A DNA stretch of 64,000 nt from Atriophallophorus winterbourni (GCA_013407085.1 JACCGJ010013258.1:1-64000), one strand, 5' to 3'; positions 1 through 12,136 are shown, counted from the first letter of the stretch. The notes: a model not told the origin generated them from the sequence alone. A program made the numbers and translations.

Positions 1-419
1 CGACAAACGCTGCCTTATACATATGAATGTCGCTGATGCTAGCTGGGATTTAGCCGTTAGTCAAATTTAAAAGCGGAAGTGGCATCTACTGACTGTCCAT
101 CAGCAAAATTCCACTAACCCAAAAATATCTTAGTAAAAAAACTTTTGAAGAACCTCATTTTAAAATGCAGAAATGTACGTAGAACACTAGGGACACGTTT
201 CTTTAGTAGACGAACTCACAAAATTAAGCAAAGGTACCAGCTGTGATTATTGATGGGTATAAGCTCTATACAGCCTGACTCACTAACTCACCTATGTCGT
301 CACCATAATTTTTAGCAACTATTTTGAGGTCATATACATTATTCACGCTTTCAACACACTGGACACGTCGTCTCACTCAAATAGCAAACACTTCATTTTC
401 TCGAAGTATTTGAAAATTG

Positions 420-675
420 TCGAGTCTGATCGGAAATCCTTAATCATGAAAATGAAGTTTGCAATGTAGTAAGTTTAGTAAGTATAGTAAGTTTTTGGTA
501 ACGTTTCGCTTATGAACACAGAAGCTTCCTAAGTCCAGGGTTGTCGGTACGAAAAGTATTCTGGTTTTAATAGCACTCTCTTGACTAATCCTGAGTGATC
601 TAAGCTAAACAGTGTAGATCAAGATAATTAATCATACCCCCTAATTGCTGTGTTCATCCCTAATTTATTATAAAT
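420..675 (-). repeat. PLE-A downstream pseudo-LTR
   Basis: Partner of 2772-3012. It contains a short local reiteration of AGTAAGT near 470-495, immediately beside the degenerate hammerhead. The same arrangement is present in copy B (9694-9950) and, in part, copy C. Confidence 0.75.
497..540 (-). ncRNA. Degenerate hammerhead core in PLE-A downstream repeat
   Basis: The same fold as 2845-2885, but the core heptamer reads CTTAGGA instead of CTGACGA (533-527) while GAAA is kept. Stem II is GCTTCTG / CATAAGC with TGTT loop, one pair lost. The core substitutions should abolish cleavage. Confidence 0.6.
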
Positions 676-699
676 TGCAGAGGTCAGCATCTGCTGGAA

Positions 700-2760
700 C
701 ACAGCTTACGTAATCATGTGCATATTATTACTGATGTTCGTTAATCATTATCGGCTGCAAAACCAAACGCCAAATTTTGGGATATCCGCCCCATCCACCT
801 TGTTTAGTGCATTTGCTCAAGCCTTTGTTATTTCAAAGGCCACGGCGTGAAGTCTTTCCCTATATGATCTCACACCACGTCATATCATTTCCACGTTATC
901 AAGATTTACGCCGTGTCCAGTGTCTGGCACGTTTTCAGCTAGGGTAGAATCCTAAATCAATATGAACTCCAGCGCAACCATTGCATTTGATATTGTAGAT
1001 GCAGTTCGTCGTACAACATTCCTTATAGGTTATTCCTATACATGCAGCTTTCAAGATTCGACTCATTTCTAAGGGGGCGCTTTTGAGATACGGTAGATAT
1101 AACGTAGCTCGCCGAACATTTTCAGTCTTTAGTTGCGGATATTTAACTCGGTTCAATTAGCGCCTAATTAAGCCCTTTGTGTAACCATGATTTGCAAATC
1201 GGCGAATGACTTCTTCATGAGATCGCCTCTTATCCGCATCATCGCTGCACAGAGGGTCAAATATGTAGAATAGCGATTTTGCTACGGACTGAAATACCCT
1301 TTCAGTGTGCGCAGATGCGAAACTCAAAATCGCATTCGTGTCGATAGACTTACAGTATACCTTTTTTCGTACCTTGGTGTTGTTATTTTGCGCGAGACGG
1401 TTTGAGAACGAAAGTGTCCCTCGCGTAGACTAGGTTTCTTCTGTGTCCTGGGTTTTTGGATTCATACCGTTGAGATAACTATGGAATGCTTATAGTCTGT
1501 TAAGCTTCCTGATGTTCAAAGTTTTGTCAACATTGCCCCACCATTTCTTCGGTTTTAACGCTTTGTTTAATAAAACTATCTATAAAAATTGCTCCATGTA
1601 CATACTTGCCATCACTGGAGAAATGGGCGTGCCTATAGCTAAACCCTCAATTTGCTTGTATAGCTTTACATTTATTAAGAAGTGGTTAATATTTAGACAA
1701 ACTTATACACCGTTGATGATTTATTGTACACACAAGTTGGAACTATCCTCAAGTGACGAACAAAATCAAAGGAGTTCATAATGAAGTATACATGTTACCA
1801 ACCAAATGTTTAAAAAGCTGAGCAAGTTGTGGAGTTGAATCGTGTGTTGTTACTCCGATGCCGTACACAATTGGCCTTGAAGAGATGCATGCTTTATGTA
1901 TCTTCGGAAGTCCGTAGAACCTGGGTGTCTGAGTAGATTTTTGCTATAGCATGAACCATAATTTTGAACAAGGTTTTCCTCAATTACTCACAGGTATCTT
2001 GAAACAACCCTGTTATCGCTATTCATAATGGTCGTAGCTCTACGGTTCTCAATAACCTGATATGGACCTCCAGCGAGGTGTGACTCCGCTTCATTTCTAT
2101 AATCCAATTCAGAAAAAATACCGGTTACCTCGCCTTTAACCGCCCAAGTGATCACTCTTTCCGCTTCTTTTCGCAATTTGAGGAGTGCTTGCTGTTAATC
2201 TCGCATAAGTATAATCATTTCTTGTTGTTCTATTTTTATTATACTAGAAATTCCATTTTACATATCGTGTGCTTGATTTCCAGGTAGGTGGTGGAGGGGG
2301 AATTCTACACAAAGGAAAAGCTCCTTTGCTTTTAAGAATTTCATACATTCGTTCATTTATTTTGGTAGTAGATAAAGTGCTGAAATTACGTACTTGTCTT
2401 TTATCTGTGTGCATGGTCTAGGCAGCCAAAACCTCGGCGCGTTTCCACAAATGTTGCAGAAGTGCACTTTACTAACACATTTAACAATTCAGATTTAAAA
2501 CTGGAGTCTCTCGATCGCGCGTTTGTCAGGTTTTCATTGGACCTGTGGATCGTTTGTTTTAGGAAAACTTGAGATAAGTTATTGACAGCCTTTCGATAAT
2601 TGCGAGAATTATCTCTGAGATTTAACCACCAAGTTCCTCGGCATGATTCTTTTCTGCTGGCATTGAAGTCGTGGATGCGATGATTATATCATTATGCTCC
2701 TGTCTCAGCTTTTCGTACAAACTCGACAGCCAGTTAGCGAACTCGATGCTTGTAGTATTT
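700..2760 (-). pseudogene. PLE polyprotein remnant (RT and GIY-YIG-like C terminus)
   Basis: Read on the minus strand from 2760 to 700, fragments in several frames match the order of a Penelope-like protein. An N-terminal domain lies near 2550-2400. RT block GLPKIHKACISSRP lies near 1920-1880. The GTPISPV block is near 1620. The polymerase YVDD motif is replaced by something like NVDK near 1530. A cysteine-bearing Y-x-I-x-C-x-GC region near 1000, the position of the GIY-YIG nuclease, is followed by a tail near 940-760. In an intact PLE, RT copies the RNA and GIY-YIG nicks the target. At least six stops or frameshifts make this a pseudogene. Confidence 0.75.
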
Positions 2761-2771
2761 AGCAGAATAAA

Positions 2772-3012
2772 ATAATCCAGACCGATCGGAAGTCCATATT
2801 CATAGAAATAAAGTTTGCAATAAATCAGTTCAAGTAGGTTTCCGATAACGTTTCGCTTCTGAAAACAGAAGCTTCGTCAGTCTGATGGTGTTAGTTGAGG
2901 TTTAAAGGGCTTCTAGCTTGACAATCCTGAGTTTTTTGTGCTAAACAAGGTATATCAAGATTATTGAGCATACCATGGTTGTTGTGTTTATCCCTATTTG
3001 TTATTAATTGCT
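2772..3012 (-). repeat. PLE-A upstream pseudo-LTR
   Basis: Direct repeat of about 240 bp matching 420-675 with moderate divergence. Shared blocks include the GATCGGAA motif near its low-coordinate edge, the hammerhead core, and a stretch ending in TGTTTATCCCTA. The two copies differ more than expected for a recent insertion, so the element is old. Confidence 0.75.
2845..2885 (-). ncRNA. Hammerhead ribozyme core in PLE-A pseudo-LTR
   Basis: Seen on the minus strand: CTGACGA (2880-2874), then a 7-bp stem II GCTTCTG / CAGAAGC closed by TTTT, then GAAA (2854-2851) followed by CGTTA. These are the invariant parts of a hammerhead (CUGANGA, stem II, GAAA). Stem III can only be the 2-bp palindrome A-C/G-U, with cleavage after GTT; that very short stem III is a reported feature of PLE hammerheads, which may work as dimers. 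Stem I pairing is weak in this copy. Core intact, activity doubtful. Confidence 0.7.
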
Positions 3013-3029
3013 TATATATATATATTTAC

Positions 3030-4480
3030 CTGCATTGCCAGAGAAATTGCTGATTTAATTTATGATAAATCTGCCGCTCAAATCTGCGATAAGCTGTTCA
3101 AGTGGTTTCACCGATGAGCATAACTTGCGATAACACTCATCCAGGTTTGAGCTGAGGGATCTAACGCATTCACAACACTAACGATAGTTGTACGAGTTAC
3201 ACGGGACACATAATCTTAAAGTACGAGTACTATGACATATCTGGTTCTAGAGTTTGCCGAAATAATTCGAGATTTTGTTTATCGAGTAAAACGACAGTAA
3301 CCTAGACGAGCTTGCTATAGTTGCAGATGAAGTTTATGATATCAATTGTAACACATTAATATGCACGGTCAGCGAAACAATTACACCCCTTGTACTTCCT
3401 CCGCAGATTTGAACAAGGATATAAATGATTTGATATCCCGGATCAGAGATTTGACTCCCTAAATGCAGCAGTTAAACAGAAGTCGAAGCCGTTCTCGCAG
3501 TGAAAAAATACAAATTGAAACAGTAGATTACGAAGCCAACCTTGAACATCAAGGGTATGCTGCTATCATTGGCGTTTTGATGTGAAAGCCATTAATTGTA
3601 CGTCATCATGCATCTCCAAATCACAACACCACAATCAGGGGAACCGCGACGCTCTCTCTGGGAATAACACCAGCCGCTTATTGTACATCACTGATAGTTC
3701 AACAAAGATGCGTTCTGTGCTCCGCACGGAAAACGAACTGAGCGTCATCAGACCCACAAACTCAGAACGCAAAAACGACTCTCGGGTGACTCTGCAAGCG
3801 CCCAACGGTACTCAAATAACCACATACGGCCAAAAAACACGCTCCATCGACTTCGATCTGCGACGTAACTTTCAACGGATTTTCAATGTTGCCTATGTCG
3901 AAACCTTTATCCTGGAAGCCGATTTACTCTCACAATTTAATCTTTCAGTCATCATGAGTAAAGGAAATTTCATTGACATCGTCACGAACAATAATGTCAT
4001 CGCCAATTTGCGCAATTTACGCATACAAACTATTCGAGTACTGATTGCAGATAGTGCACCGAATTATGTTTCTCTCATGAGGGAATTTTCGGATATCTAC
4101 AAAACCTGTGCACACCTCTGAAGCATGATATCAATTACCATATATTATATCGTGGACCACCGGTTTTCAGTATACCACGCAGACTGGCACGTAGAAAACG
4201 TAAAGCTGCCAATCGAGAATTAGAGCATATGATGGAACTCGGAATAATCCTTGGATCACACCCTCAGCATCTTGGATTCTTAGGCAACTATGATTCAATG
4301 AACTCAGCGATCATGTCCAAGTTATAAATTTCATAACTAATAATTGCCTAACTTTTATACGGTCATGGTAGATCAGAACTTGGTTTCCACTGTATAGTAT
4401 GAGATAAAATCAACCATACAATATAATTTTTATTGAATAATTTATCGACATAGCATAAATTTAAGAGTTCGGTAAATGAA
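3030..4480 (+). pseudogene. Ty3/gypsy gag-protease-RT remnant, copy A
   Basis: Plus-strand fragments in order: a Gag piece (LDELAIVADEVYDI near 3300, then an arginine/serine-rich stretch RSRSRSRS near 3490); a degenerate zinc-knuckle region near 3590; a 179-codon open frame 3582-4121 covering the retropepsin domain (RLLYITDSSTKMR, then SVIRP and a flap-like APNGTQITTYG segment); and the start of RT (GPPVFSIPRRLARRKRKAA, near 4170). The protease active-site DTGA is gone (RTENE occupies its place), so even the open part is inactive. The layout resembles the CsRn1/Kabuki-type gypsy elements of trematodes. It lies inside the duplicated segment. Confidence 0.75.
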
Positions 4481-4869
4481 TGACCTAAGTAAGCCTCAGA
4501 CGAAAAAGGGGTCGAAATCGCCATCCAAGTGTGTCGTATGTCCTCCGTTTGATTGTTTGGTTTCCATTAACCGATAAATTTTTGGATCAAGTCTGACTTT
4601 CATTGGTTATATGCAACTCAATTTTTGCCAGTCAGATTATTGGGTTTAATGGGGCTTTATTTACACCAGTGAAGCAAGTGCGATCCAGTTTTGAAAAATC
4701 ACTGCCGTTTGAATAGATCATGAATCGGTCCTTGGAACACGAGTCCCCCAAGGAATCAGATCTCCTGATAATCCTAGGTTTTATTTGTGTCAAATAATTG
4801 AGATGATGGCTTTATACTGTTCTCGAAAATGTTAATTCAACATATTAAAGCGTGACACTAATACGGATC

Positions 4870-5890
4870 AGTCTTTATTCAATACAAATTTAGCAGTGTT
4901 TTCGATATCAGCCTCGCACTCTTAATAACCGATGTTGGTCACTATGAGGTGAGGTGGAATGGCGAGTTAGAGGAATCAATTTGTCAGAAGTAACATGCTC
5001 AATTTGCAATGGTTGACCCATTTGAGACCATATATCGAGGTCGTGTGTGTGTTCTCCATTTAAAAAGCTCTTGATGGACTCTTTAACTTTCGTAAATGTA
5101 ACGCATAGCGAATGAGAATGCTTGTCGCGTGTCCGTTCATTCTTTATAGAATGTAAGGCTTTTTGATTTAGGTTTAGTGTGCCAGGCTCAGATTGTGCAG
5201 CGGGGGAGGACCGCAAGAGCATTTCTCTGTACGATTTTCGTACCACCGGGGGCATTTCAGTTGGTGCCAAATCGGTGCAGATAACATTAAGCGAAGTATT
5301 TTTCGTGGCAGCTTCGGCAAAGGAGCGTTCGACGTAGACGGTTTCTGCTTCAAGAACTTTTTAAGTATCACGTCAGTGTCATTTAATATTTTAAGAAGCA
5401 CACTGCGGTGGTCAAGTCGAGCGTAATCAAGTATTCAAATCAAAAGATTAAGATGCGATTATTGGTTGTAGGGTAATCTTCAAAATACCCAGTTGCTTTT
5501 CTAGTATCGACAATCTATTCTCAATTGTGATAGACTCGTTTCCAGCGGAAGATTTTTAACGCATGCGATCACCATTACCGATTGAATCTCTACAGGCGTT
5601 ACAGAAATAGCAAACGGGAGATTTTCATCATTCATGATGCGCACACTTTCATCAGTCAGAGTCCTATCACAGACCACGTGCACATGTAAGTTACAAAAAA
5701 ATACATTTCACCAAAGCACTATCACCGATTACCGGGTCCAGGCACTGGGCGCAGAGGTCACGGTGGCTTATTTTCCTGGTCGGGGGAACAACAATCGCAT
5801 GCACACATTGATCGAGCGATTTTTTGGTCAGCGTGTTGGATCGCGTGACTTGGCTGCACTTTGAAGTCTGGAGAGGAGTGACCGGTTGAG
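4870..5890 (-). pseudogene. CR1-like LINE ORF1 remnant (CR1-IX)
   Basis: Read on the minus strand, pieces match the ORF1 protein at 36725-38047. They are a PHD-like finger remnant near 5790-5550 (CAQC, then VHVVCDRTLTDES corresponding to the H-x-x-C-D segment), a linker, and the conserved end of the central domain near 4990-4910 (LTRHSTSPHSDQHRLLRV). The 120-codon frame 5270-4908 covers the last part. The fragment stops where it meets the end of the duplicated segment at 4873, so it is truncated. No ORF2 follows. Confidence 0.7.
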
Positions 5891-5899
5891 TTGATTTTC

Positions 5900-7287
5900 A
5901 GTCGACTGTTCGATTTAGTCGGGTTTGAATTCTTGATTTTGTCATCGTACAAATAATCCGTGATAGTTCGATAACCACACAAATTAGAACACAGAATGTC
6001 GAATCAAATTGAGAAGTTTGAAGTGGCAAAAGGGTCAGAGCAATAAAATACGAATGCACGCCAGTATGCACGACGGAGATCCGGGAAATGATGTACTGGT
6101 TCCTGCTAATGGTGCTTATGAGGGGTGAAACAGTCCCTTGACAATGGAATTTGAATTTATTCATGCTTATTGTAAAACCATCATGTGTGTAACAAATGCC
6201 ATACATTAGCAACCAGATGTTGTTTAGGGCGTGAGTAATCATGGTTGCATCCTTGGGAAACAGACAATTAACGATTTGCATATTCCGTATCTTGATTTTT
6301 GCTTTCAAAAGGTCTTTTATGTTTCAACAATTTTACACTACATACACGAGACCAATCTAGTTAAGGCGCTATGTCATCATCGTTAACATGCTGATTAGAA
6401 AGCACTTTAGCATTCGTTGATTATTTTATTCATGATATGAATAAGGAAATAGAGATTACCCGTAATTGCGAAGTATGCAGCTTCCATTTCTGTGTGACAT
6501 TGATAAACAAATTTTCATTAACGTTAAAGCATTTACTCGACAGGCGCTGTATGGCATACACGTTGTGCTAACGGTCAGCGTGCGATTGCATCAGACACGA
6601 GGGTTCAAACGAGATAGCACGCCAGATGCTCTAAGAACCCGTTAAAGTAAAATTTGCAGTTATAATATATTCTGCAAACAAATAGTTTACAATCAAAAGG
6701 AAAACGTTGGATTTCGTATCTATTTCGTGCGTTTATGATTGTTTAATATGTTTCAGGATTAAAGCATACTGGTCAATAGTAACGGATTTGTGTCGTATGT
6801 TTTCGTCGTCAGATTATTCAAACACATTTCTCGCACAATGTTCTGAGAAATTAGAGAGAAATGTCAAGATGTCTAGTTCTGCAATTTGTCTATACACGCC
6901 TTAGTTCCGTGAACGTTGTTTAATTTATCTCTGGTGTAGTTCCACAAGTTTCACGGCCCATTGATCTTCCAGTAGTAGTAACTTTTTTTTCAGTGTACGT
7001 GAGTATGAAACACCAGTAGAGAGCCGCCTTTTGGCTAGACAAATGAACGCATGTCATTTGGATGTCTTTTAAACAAGAGATCGTCAAATATAATACATAT
7101 GGTTTTGGTGAACGAATGCACAAAGCAATGAGAGTTGTGTTTAGGAAGAACAAATGGAATTCACAAAAATTGTTTGCTTTCGTTTGTTTTTGTAACGTGG
7201 AAATCGCATATTCCCTGGGTTTATGCTTAACGTGATCTATCTCAGAATGTCTCAGAAGAAGTCCTGTTTATACAATTACATTATGTC
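5900..7287. other. Unassigned DNA
   Basis: No element or gene recognised. The only longer open frame is 6308-5898 on the minus strand (136 codons, isoleucine/threonine/serine-rich, no domain I know). It has no similarity to other parts of the window and may be chance. Confidence 0.4.
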
Positions 7288-7292
7288 GTAAG

Positions 7293-7446
7293 TGTAGAAA
7301 AGTCAAGATCAGAGCGACACATGTGTATTCACTACACGTCAACAAACATATGAATCATCATGGGAATTAGAATACATAGATAGATACACCGACAGCTACT
7401 GCATTCTGATTGGACATTAAGTATTCATGCTGACAGCCACTCCACA
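7293..7446 (-). repeat. 3' LTR of the mini-element
   Basis: 154 bp partner of 7798-7951. On the minus strand it is preceded by a purine-rich run (GAAAAACGGAAGGA, 7460-7447) in the position of a polypurine tract. Confidence 0.85.
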
Positions 7447-7727
7447 TCCTTCCGTTTTTCAAACGATCGGCTCATCGACATCTTGCGCGTGGCAATTGAA
7501 TTTATATCGTTCACTTGACCGAAGCAAAGTTCTTCGAGCTTAGCGAAGATTGTGTCCCAGTCATCTGCGTTTTCGTTCTTATCAAAGGTGAAACACTGTA
7601 TGAAATTCGTCGCATGTTCACCAAGCGCATTCCTCAGCGTCACCATTTGATATGCTTTGTCGGTATTCGCCAGATTCGCCAACGTCCACCGTTTCCATCT
7701 CTTTGCCAATCCTTCATCGCCTTCCAT
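7425..7727 (-). pseudogene. gag fragment inside the mini-element
   Basis: A 100-codon frame starting MEGDEGLAKRWKRW and containing FTFDKNENADDWDTIFAKLE. The pattern (W-x-R-W near the start, then a D-x-x-x-I/V-x-x-K-x-E-E-x-C segment) is that of retrotransposon Gag capsid-like proteins of Ty3/gypsy type. The frame runs on from the interior into the 3' LTR (ends DVEWLSA), so the deletion that created the mini-element apparently joined gag to the LTR within a shared short sequence. It is a fragment, not a functional Gag. Confidence 0.65.
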
Positions 7728-7797
7728 TGAGTGTTGTCGCTAAAACGGGCGTTCTCAGTTCTATCCGACGTTTTCTCGTCGATCACCCTCGTCACCA

Positions 7798-7951
7798 TTT
7801 AGAAAAGTCAAGATCAGAGCGACACATGTGTATTCACTACACGTCAACAAACATATGAATCATCATGGGAATTAGAATACATAGATAGATACACTGACAG
7901 CTACTGCATTCTGATTGGACAATAAGTATTCATGCTGACAGCCACTCCACA
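7798..7951 (-). repeat. 5' LTR of the mini-element
   Basis: 154 bp, nearly identical to 7293-7446. Visible differences include C/T near 7894 and A/T near 7923. Very short for a gypsy LTR. Confidence 0.85.
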
Positions 7952-7956
7952 GTAAG

Positions 7957-9274
7957 TACCTGAATTGATTTTTGGAGCCATTTATTTAGCGTACGTGCGA
8001 TATAACTTTGAAATCGTTTACCTTAAATGTTTTAAAATCTTTTTGTTCGGAGATGTTTTAAGCCAAATTTCATTTTGACATGCAAATAAACATTCGTGAG
8101 CTTTACATTTGATTTAATCTACTACATTTATACTATTATAATTTCAACATTTTCATTCATTCCATTGTACTGCGTGGTTGTTAATTTTACCTATTTTAAC
8201 ATAAATCCTGGAATCAATGTGGAAATGTTTATCATTCACATATTCCGATTCTAACTACCATTAACTCATGAATACAATTCTTGCTTTCCCATTGTAAAAC
8301 GACGTTTACTTAACGCAATATCTCTTAGCATCACTAAGATTCAAATACTGAATTGAACTTTTTGTCCGGTCTGATTTTTTCGCTCTACGATTTTTCACCA
8401 TATCTGCACTGAATGTGCTCGGATTTAAACCATTTTAGGTTCTCTGTGTTATTAGCGATATTAGCGATCCTTAGCAAAGTTAACATTTCAACCAAATAAC
8501 TCAATTTGCTCAAAATCAAATAACCTATCATCAAGTTACGTATTTTGTTATCCGATTCTTCCTTTCATCATGCGTATTTAACGCAGCTATATCGACCTGT
8601 CGATCAAGCGCCCATCACTCAGCCAGCCAACCCAATTCAGGCTACTAAGATTTTGACCGAGTCACGAGATCCCACACAGATAAAGAAATCCATCGATCGA
8701 GCTGTGACTGTGAGGATTGTTTACCAGACAATGTCGCGGATAAAAACGTGACCTTTGATCCAAGTGTCTTCTTTCGGTATGTATTGAGTGTGTTTCGGTT
8801 AAATGTAATTTTTGCGGAATAAATTTGAGATGAGATTTTGCTGAAGAGTGTGCCAGTCTTATGAACAGTGATACGTATCTAACCGTTTGTTATTGCTTTA
8901 ATGGATCTAGAGATTCAAATATATATGGCAATCGCAAGAATATACGTTGGGTTGTTGAAAAAATCCACATACATTAGAGTGTAGATTGTCGCACGTACCT
9001 AAACAGGTTGTATAAATGTTAAATAAAGTAAAACCACTCACCAAGCCTGAGATGTCCGAGATATACCAAGTAATGAGTGAAATCTCACAAATGTTAAATT
9101 CCGCAAAAGAAAATCTCAAAGTGTTTCTTGATGAAAGTCAAATGAGTTAAAAAATGTCGTGAAATATTTCACTTTAAACGATCTGTTAAACAACGCTACC
9201 TCGAGAAAGGATTCGCCTTGATGAAAGTGGGTAAATCACCAGCAAACGAGAATCGACCGGAAACTTACGATCAC
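7957..9274. other. Unassigned AT-rich DNA
   Basis: No element, RNA gene or convincing coding frame seen. Small open frames (8545-8751 plus, 9119-8907 minus) have no recognisable features. Confidence 0.4.
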
Positions 9275-9693
9275 GACAAACGCTGCCTTATACATATGAA
9301 TGTCGCTGATGCTAGCTGGGATTTAGCCGTTAGTCAAATTTAAAAGCGGAAGTGGCATCTACTGACTGTCCATCAGCAAAATTCCACTAACCCAAAAATA
9401 TTTCAGTAAAAAAACTTTTGAAGAACCTCATTTTAAAATGCAGAAATGTACCTAAAACACCAGGGACACGTTTCTCTATTAGACGAACTCACAAAATTAA
9501 GCAAAGTTACCAGCTGTGATTATTGATGGGTATAAGCTCCATACAGCCTGACTCACTAACTCGCCTATGTCGTCACCCCAATTTTCAGCAACTATTCTTA
9601 GGTCATAGACATTATTCACGCTTTCAACACACTGGACACGTCGTCTCACTTAAATAGCAAACACTTCATTTTCTCAAAGTATTTGAAAATTGC

Positions 9694-12130
9694 CGAGTCT
9701 GATCGGAAATCCATAATCATGAAAATGAAGTTTGCAATGTAGTAAGTTTAGTAAGTATAGTAAGTTTTTGGTAACGTTTCGCTTATGAACACAGAAGCTT
9801 CCTAAGCCCAGGGTTGTCGGTACGAAAAGTATTCTGGTTTTAATTGCACTCTCTCGACTAATCCTGAGTTATCTAAGCTAAACAGTATAGATCAAGATAT
9901 CAAGCATAACCCCTAATTGCTGTGTTCATCCCTAATTTTTTATCAATTGCAGAGGTCGGCGTCTGCTGAAGAACTGCTTACGTAATAATGTGCATATTAT
10001 GACTGATGATCGTTAATCATTATCGGTTGCAAAACCAAACGCTAAATTTTGGGATATCCGCCCCATCCAGCTTGTTTAGTGCATTTGCTCAAGCCGTTGT
10101 TATTTCAAATGCCACGGCGTGAAGTCTTTCCCTATATGATCTCACACCACGTCATATCACTTCCACGTTATCAAGATCTACGCTGTGTCCAGTGTCTGGC
10201 ACGTGTTCAGCTAGGGCAGAATCCTAAATCAATATGAACTCCCGCTCAACCATCGCATTTCACATTGTAGATGCAGTTCTTCGTACAACATAAACGAGTT
10301 TTATCTTGTAGATGCATTAATACGGAGCGAAGAGTTCTTCCTTCCAAATAGGTTACTCTAATACATGCAGCTTTCAAGATTCTACTAAATCCCAAGGAGG
10401 CGCTTTTGAAATACGGTAGATATATCGTAGCTCGCCAAACTTATTCCGTCTTTAGTTGCGGATATTTAACTCGGTTCAATTGGCGATCAATTAAGCTCTT
10501 TGTGTAACCATGATTTGCAAGTCGGCGACTGACTTCTTCATGAGATCGCCTCTTATCCGCATCATCGCTGCACAGAGGGTCAAATATGTAGAATAGCGAT
10601 TTTGCTACGGACTGAAATACCCTTTCAGTGTGCGCAGATGCGAAACTCAAAATCGCATTCGTGTCGATAGACTTACAGTATACCTTTTTTCGTACCTTGA
10701 TGTTGTTATTTTTCGCGAGACGGTTTGAGAACGAAAGTGTCCCTCGCGTAGACTAGGTTTCTTCTGTGAGCTGGGTATTTGGATTCATACCGTTGAGATA
10801 ACTATGGAATGCTTATAGTCTGTTAGGCTTCCTGGTGTTCAAAGTTTTGTCAACATTGCGCCACCATTTCTTCGGTTTTAAGGCTTTGTTTAATAAAACT
10901 ATCTATAAAAAAGTGCTCCATGTACATACTTGCCATCGCGGTGAGAAATGGGCGTTCCCATAGCTAAACCCACATTTTGCTTGTATAGCTTTACATTTAT
11001 TAAGAAGTGGTTAATATTTAGACAAACTTATACACCGTTGATGATTTATTGTACACACAAGTTGGAACTATCCTCAAGTGACGAACAAAATAAAAGGAGT
11101 TCATAATGAAGTATTCTTGTTACCAACCAAATGTTTAAAAAGCTGATCAAGGTGTTGAGTTAAATCGTGTGTTGTTACTCCAATGCCGTACACGATGGAC
11201 CTTGAAGAGATGCATGCTTTATGTATCTTCGGAAGTCCGTAGAACCTGGGTGTCTGAGTAGATTTTGGCTATAGCATGAACCATAATTTTGAACAAGGTT
11301 TTCCTCAATTACTCATAGGTATTTTGAGATAACCCTGTTATCGTTATTCATAATGGTCGTAGCTCTACGGTTCTCAATAACCTTATATGGACCTCCAGCG
11401 AGGTGTGACTCCGCTTTATTTCCATAATCCAATTCAGAAAAATTACCGGTTACCTCGCCTTTAACCGCCTAAGTGATCACTCTTTCCGCTTCCATCCGCA
11501 ATTTGAGGAGTGCTTGCTGTTATTCTCGCATAAATTTCATCATTCCTTGTTGTTCTATTTTTATAATACTAGCAATTCCATTTTACATATCATGTGCCTG
11601 ATTTCCAGGTAGGTGGTGGAGGGGGAATTCTACACAAAGGATAAGCTCCTCCGCTTTTCAAGAATTTCGTTATTCACGAGACGTGTAAGCTCTTTTTTAA
11701 CAACCTTTTTCGGGTTTGCGATAGCGGCCTATCTCATAAATTAATAACTTTAGAATATTGTCGAGGACTGTCATCTAAAGTACTAACAGAGATACATTTT
11801 TATAGTGAATAAAGTGATGAAATCACGTACTTGTCTTCCATTTATGTGCATGGTCTAGGCGGCAAAAACCTCGGCACGTTTCCATAAATGTTGCAGAAAT
11901 GCACTTAAAGTAACACATTTCACAATTCAGATTCAAATCTGGAGTCTTTTGATCGCCCGTTTGTCAGGTTTTCATTGGACCTGTGGATCGTTTGTTTTAG
12001 GAAGACTTTGAATACGTTATCGGCAGCCTTCCGATAATTGCGAGAATTATATCTGAGATTTGACCACCAAGTTCCTTAGCTTGATAAAATTCTGCTGGTA
12101 TTCAAATTTGTTGGTGCGATGATTATACCA
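9694..12130 (-). mobile_element. Penelope-like element, copy B (decayed, lacks upstream repeat)
   Basis: Same structure as PLE-A on the minus strand. Downstream pseudo-LTR is about 9694-9950, with GIY-YIG-like and RT remnants from 9950 to 12110. A 69-codon piece 10650-10441 reads through the thumb region (FASAHTERVFQSVAKSLFYI). The upstream pseudo-LTR is missing: sequence passes directly into a tetranucleotide microsatellite at 12137. The hammerhead core in the downstream repeat (9768-9815) has the same CTTAGGA core damage as copy A, so that change predates the duplication. Confidence 0.8.
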
Positions 12131-12136
12131 TTTCGC

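Larger units (their letters stand above)
420..3012 (-). mobile_element. Penelope-like element, copy A (decayed)
   Basis: A Penelope-like retroelement read on the minus strand, 5' end at high coordinates. It is bounded by two direct repeats (about 2772-3012 and 420-675), the pseudo-LTR arrangement typical of PLEs. Between them lie remnants of the PLE polyprotein: an N-terminal domain, RT, and a C-terminal GIY-YIG-like region. Stops and frameshifts occur throughout, so it is not functional. The family is supported by the RT signature GLAIGTPISPVMASMYMEQF read on the minus strand near 1620, characteristic of Penelope RTs. Both terminal repeats contain a hammerhead-like core. Confidence 0.85.
1..4873. 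repeat. Segmental duplication, copy A (PLE plus Ty3/gypsy remnant)
   Basis: This stretch is repeated at 9275-13665. Position 1 aligns with 9275, so the copy begins before the window. Blocks 1-2335 / 9275-11650, 2390-2740 / 11820-12130 and 3385-4873 / 12365-13665 align in the same order and orientation. Differences are about 120 bp missing from copy A near 2340, a microsatellite replacing the PLE upstream terminal repeat in copy B, and about 220 bp missing from copy B near 13590. Because a minus-strand PLE and a plus-strand gypsy remnant are adjacent in both copies, a duplication of a composite segment is more likely than two independent insertions. Confidence 0.85.
7293..7951 (-). mobile_element. 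659-bp non-autonomous Ty3/gypsy-type LTR mini-element
   Basis: A complete miniature LTR element, read on the minus strand. Two 154-bp LTRs (7798-7951 and 7293-7446) differ at only a few sites and begin TG and end CA on the minus strand, apart from one lost base at the inner edge of the 5' LTR. The 5-bp target duplication GTAAG lies at 7288-7292 and 7952-7956. Directly inside the 5' LTR is a primer-binding-site-like TGGTGACGAGG; TGGTGAC also starts the tRNA-Trp-type PBS of CsRn1-like elements. The 351-bp interior contains only a gag fragment, so enzymes must have come from an autonomous relative. Confidence 0.85.
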
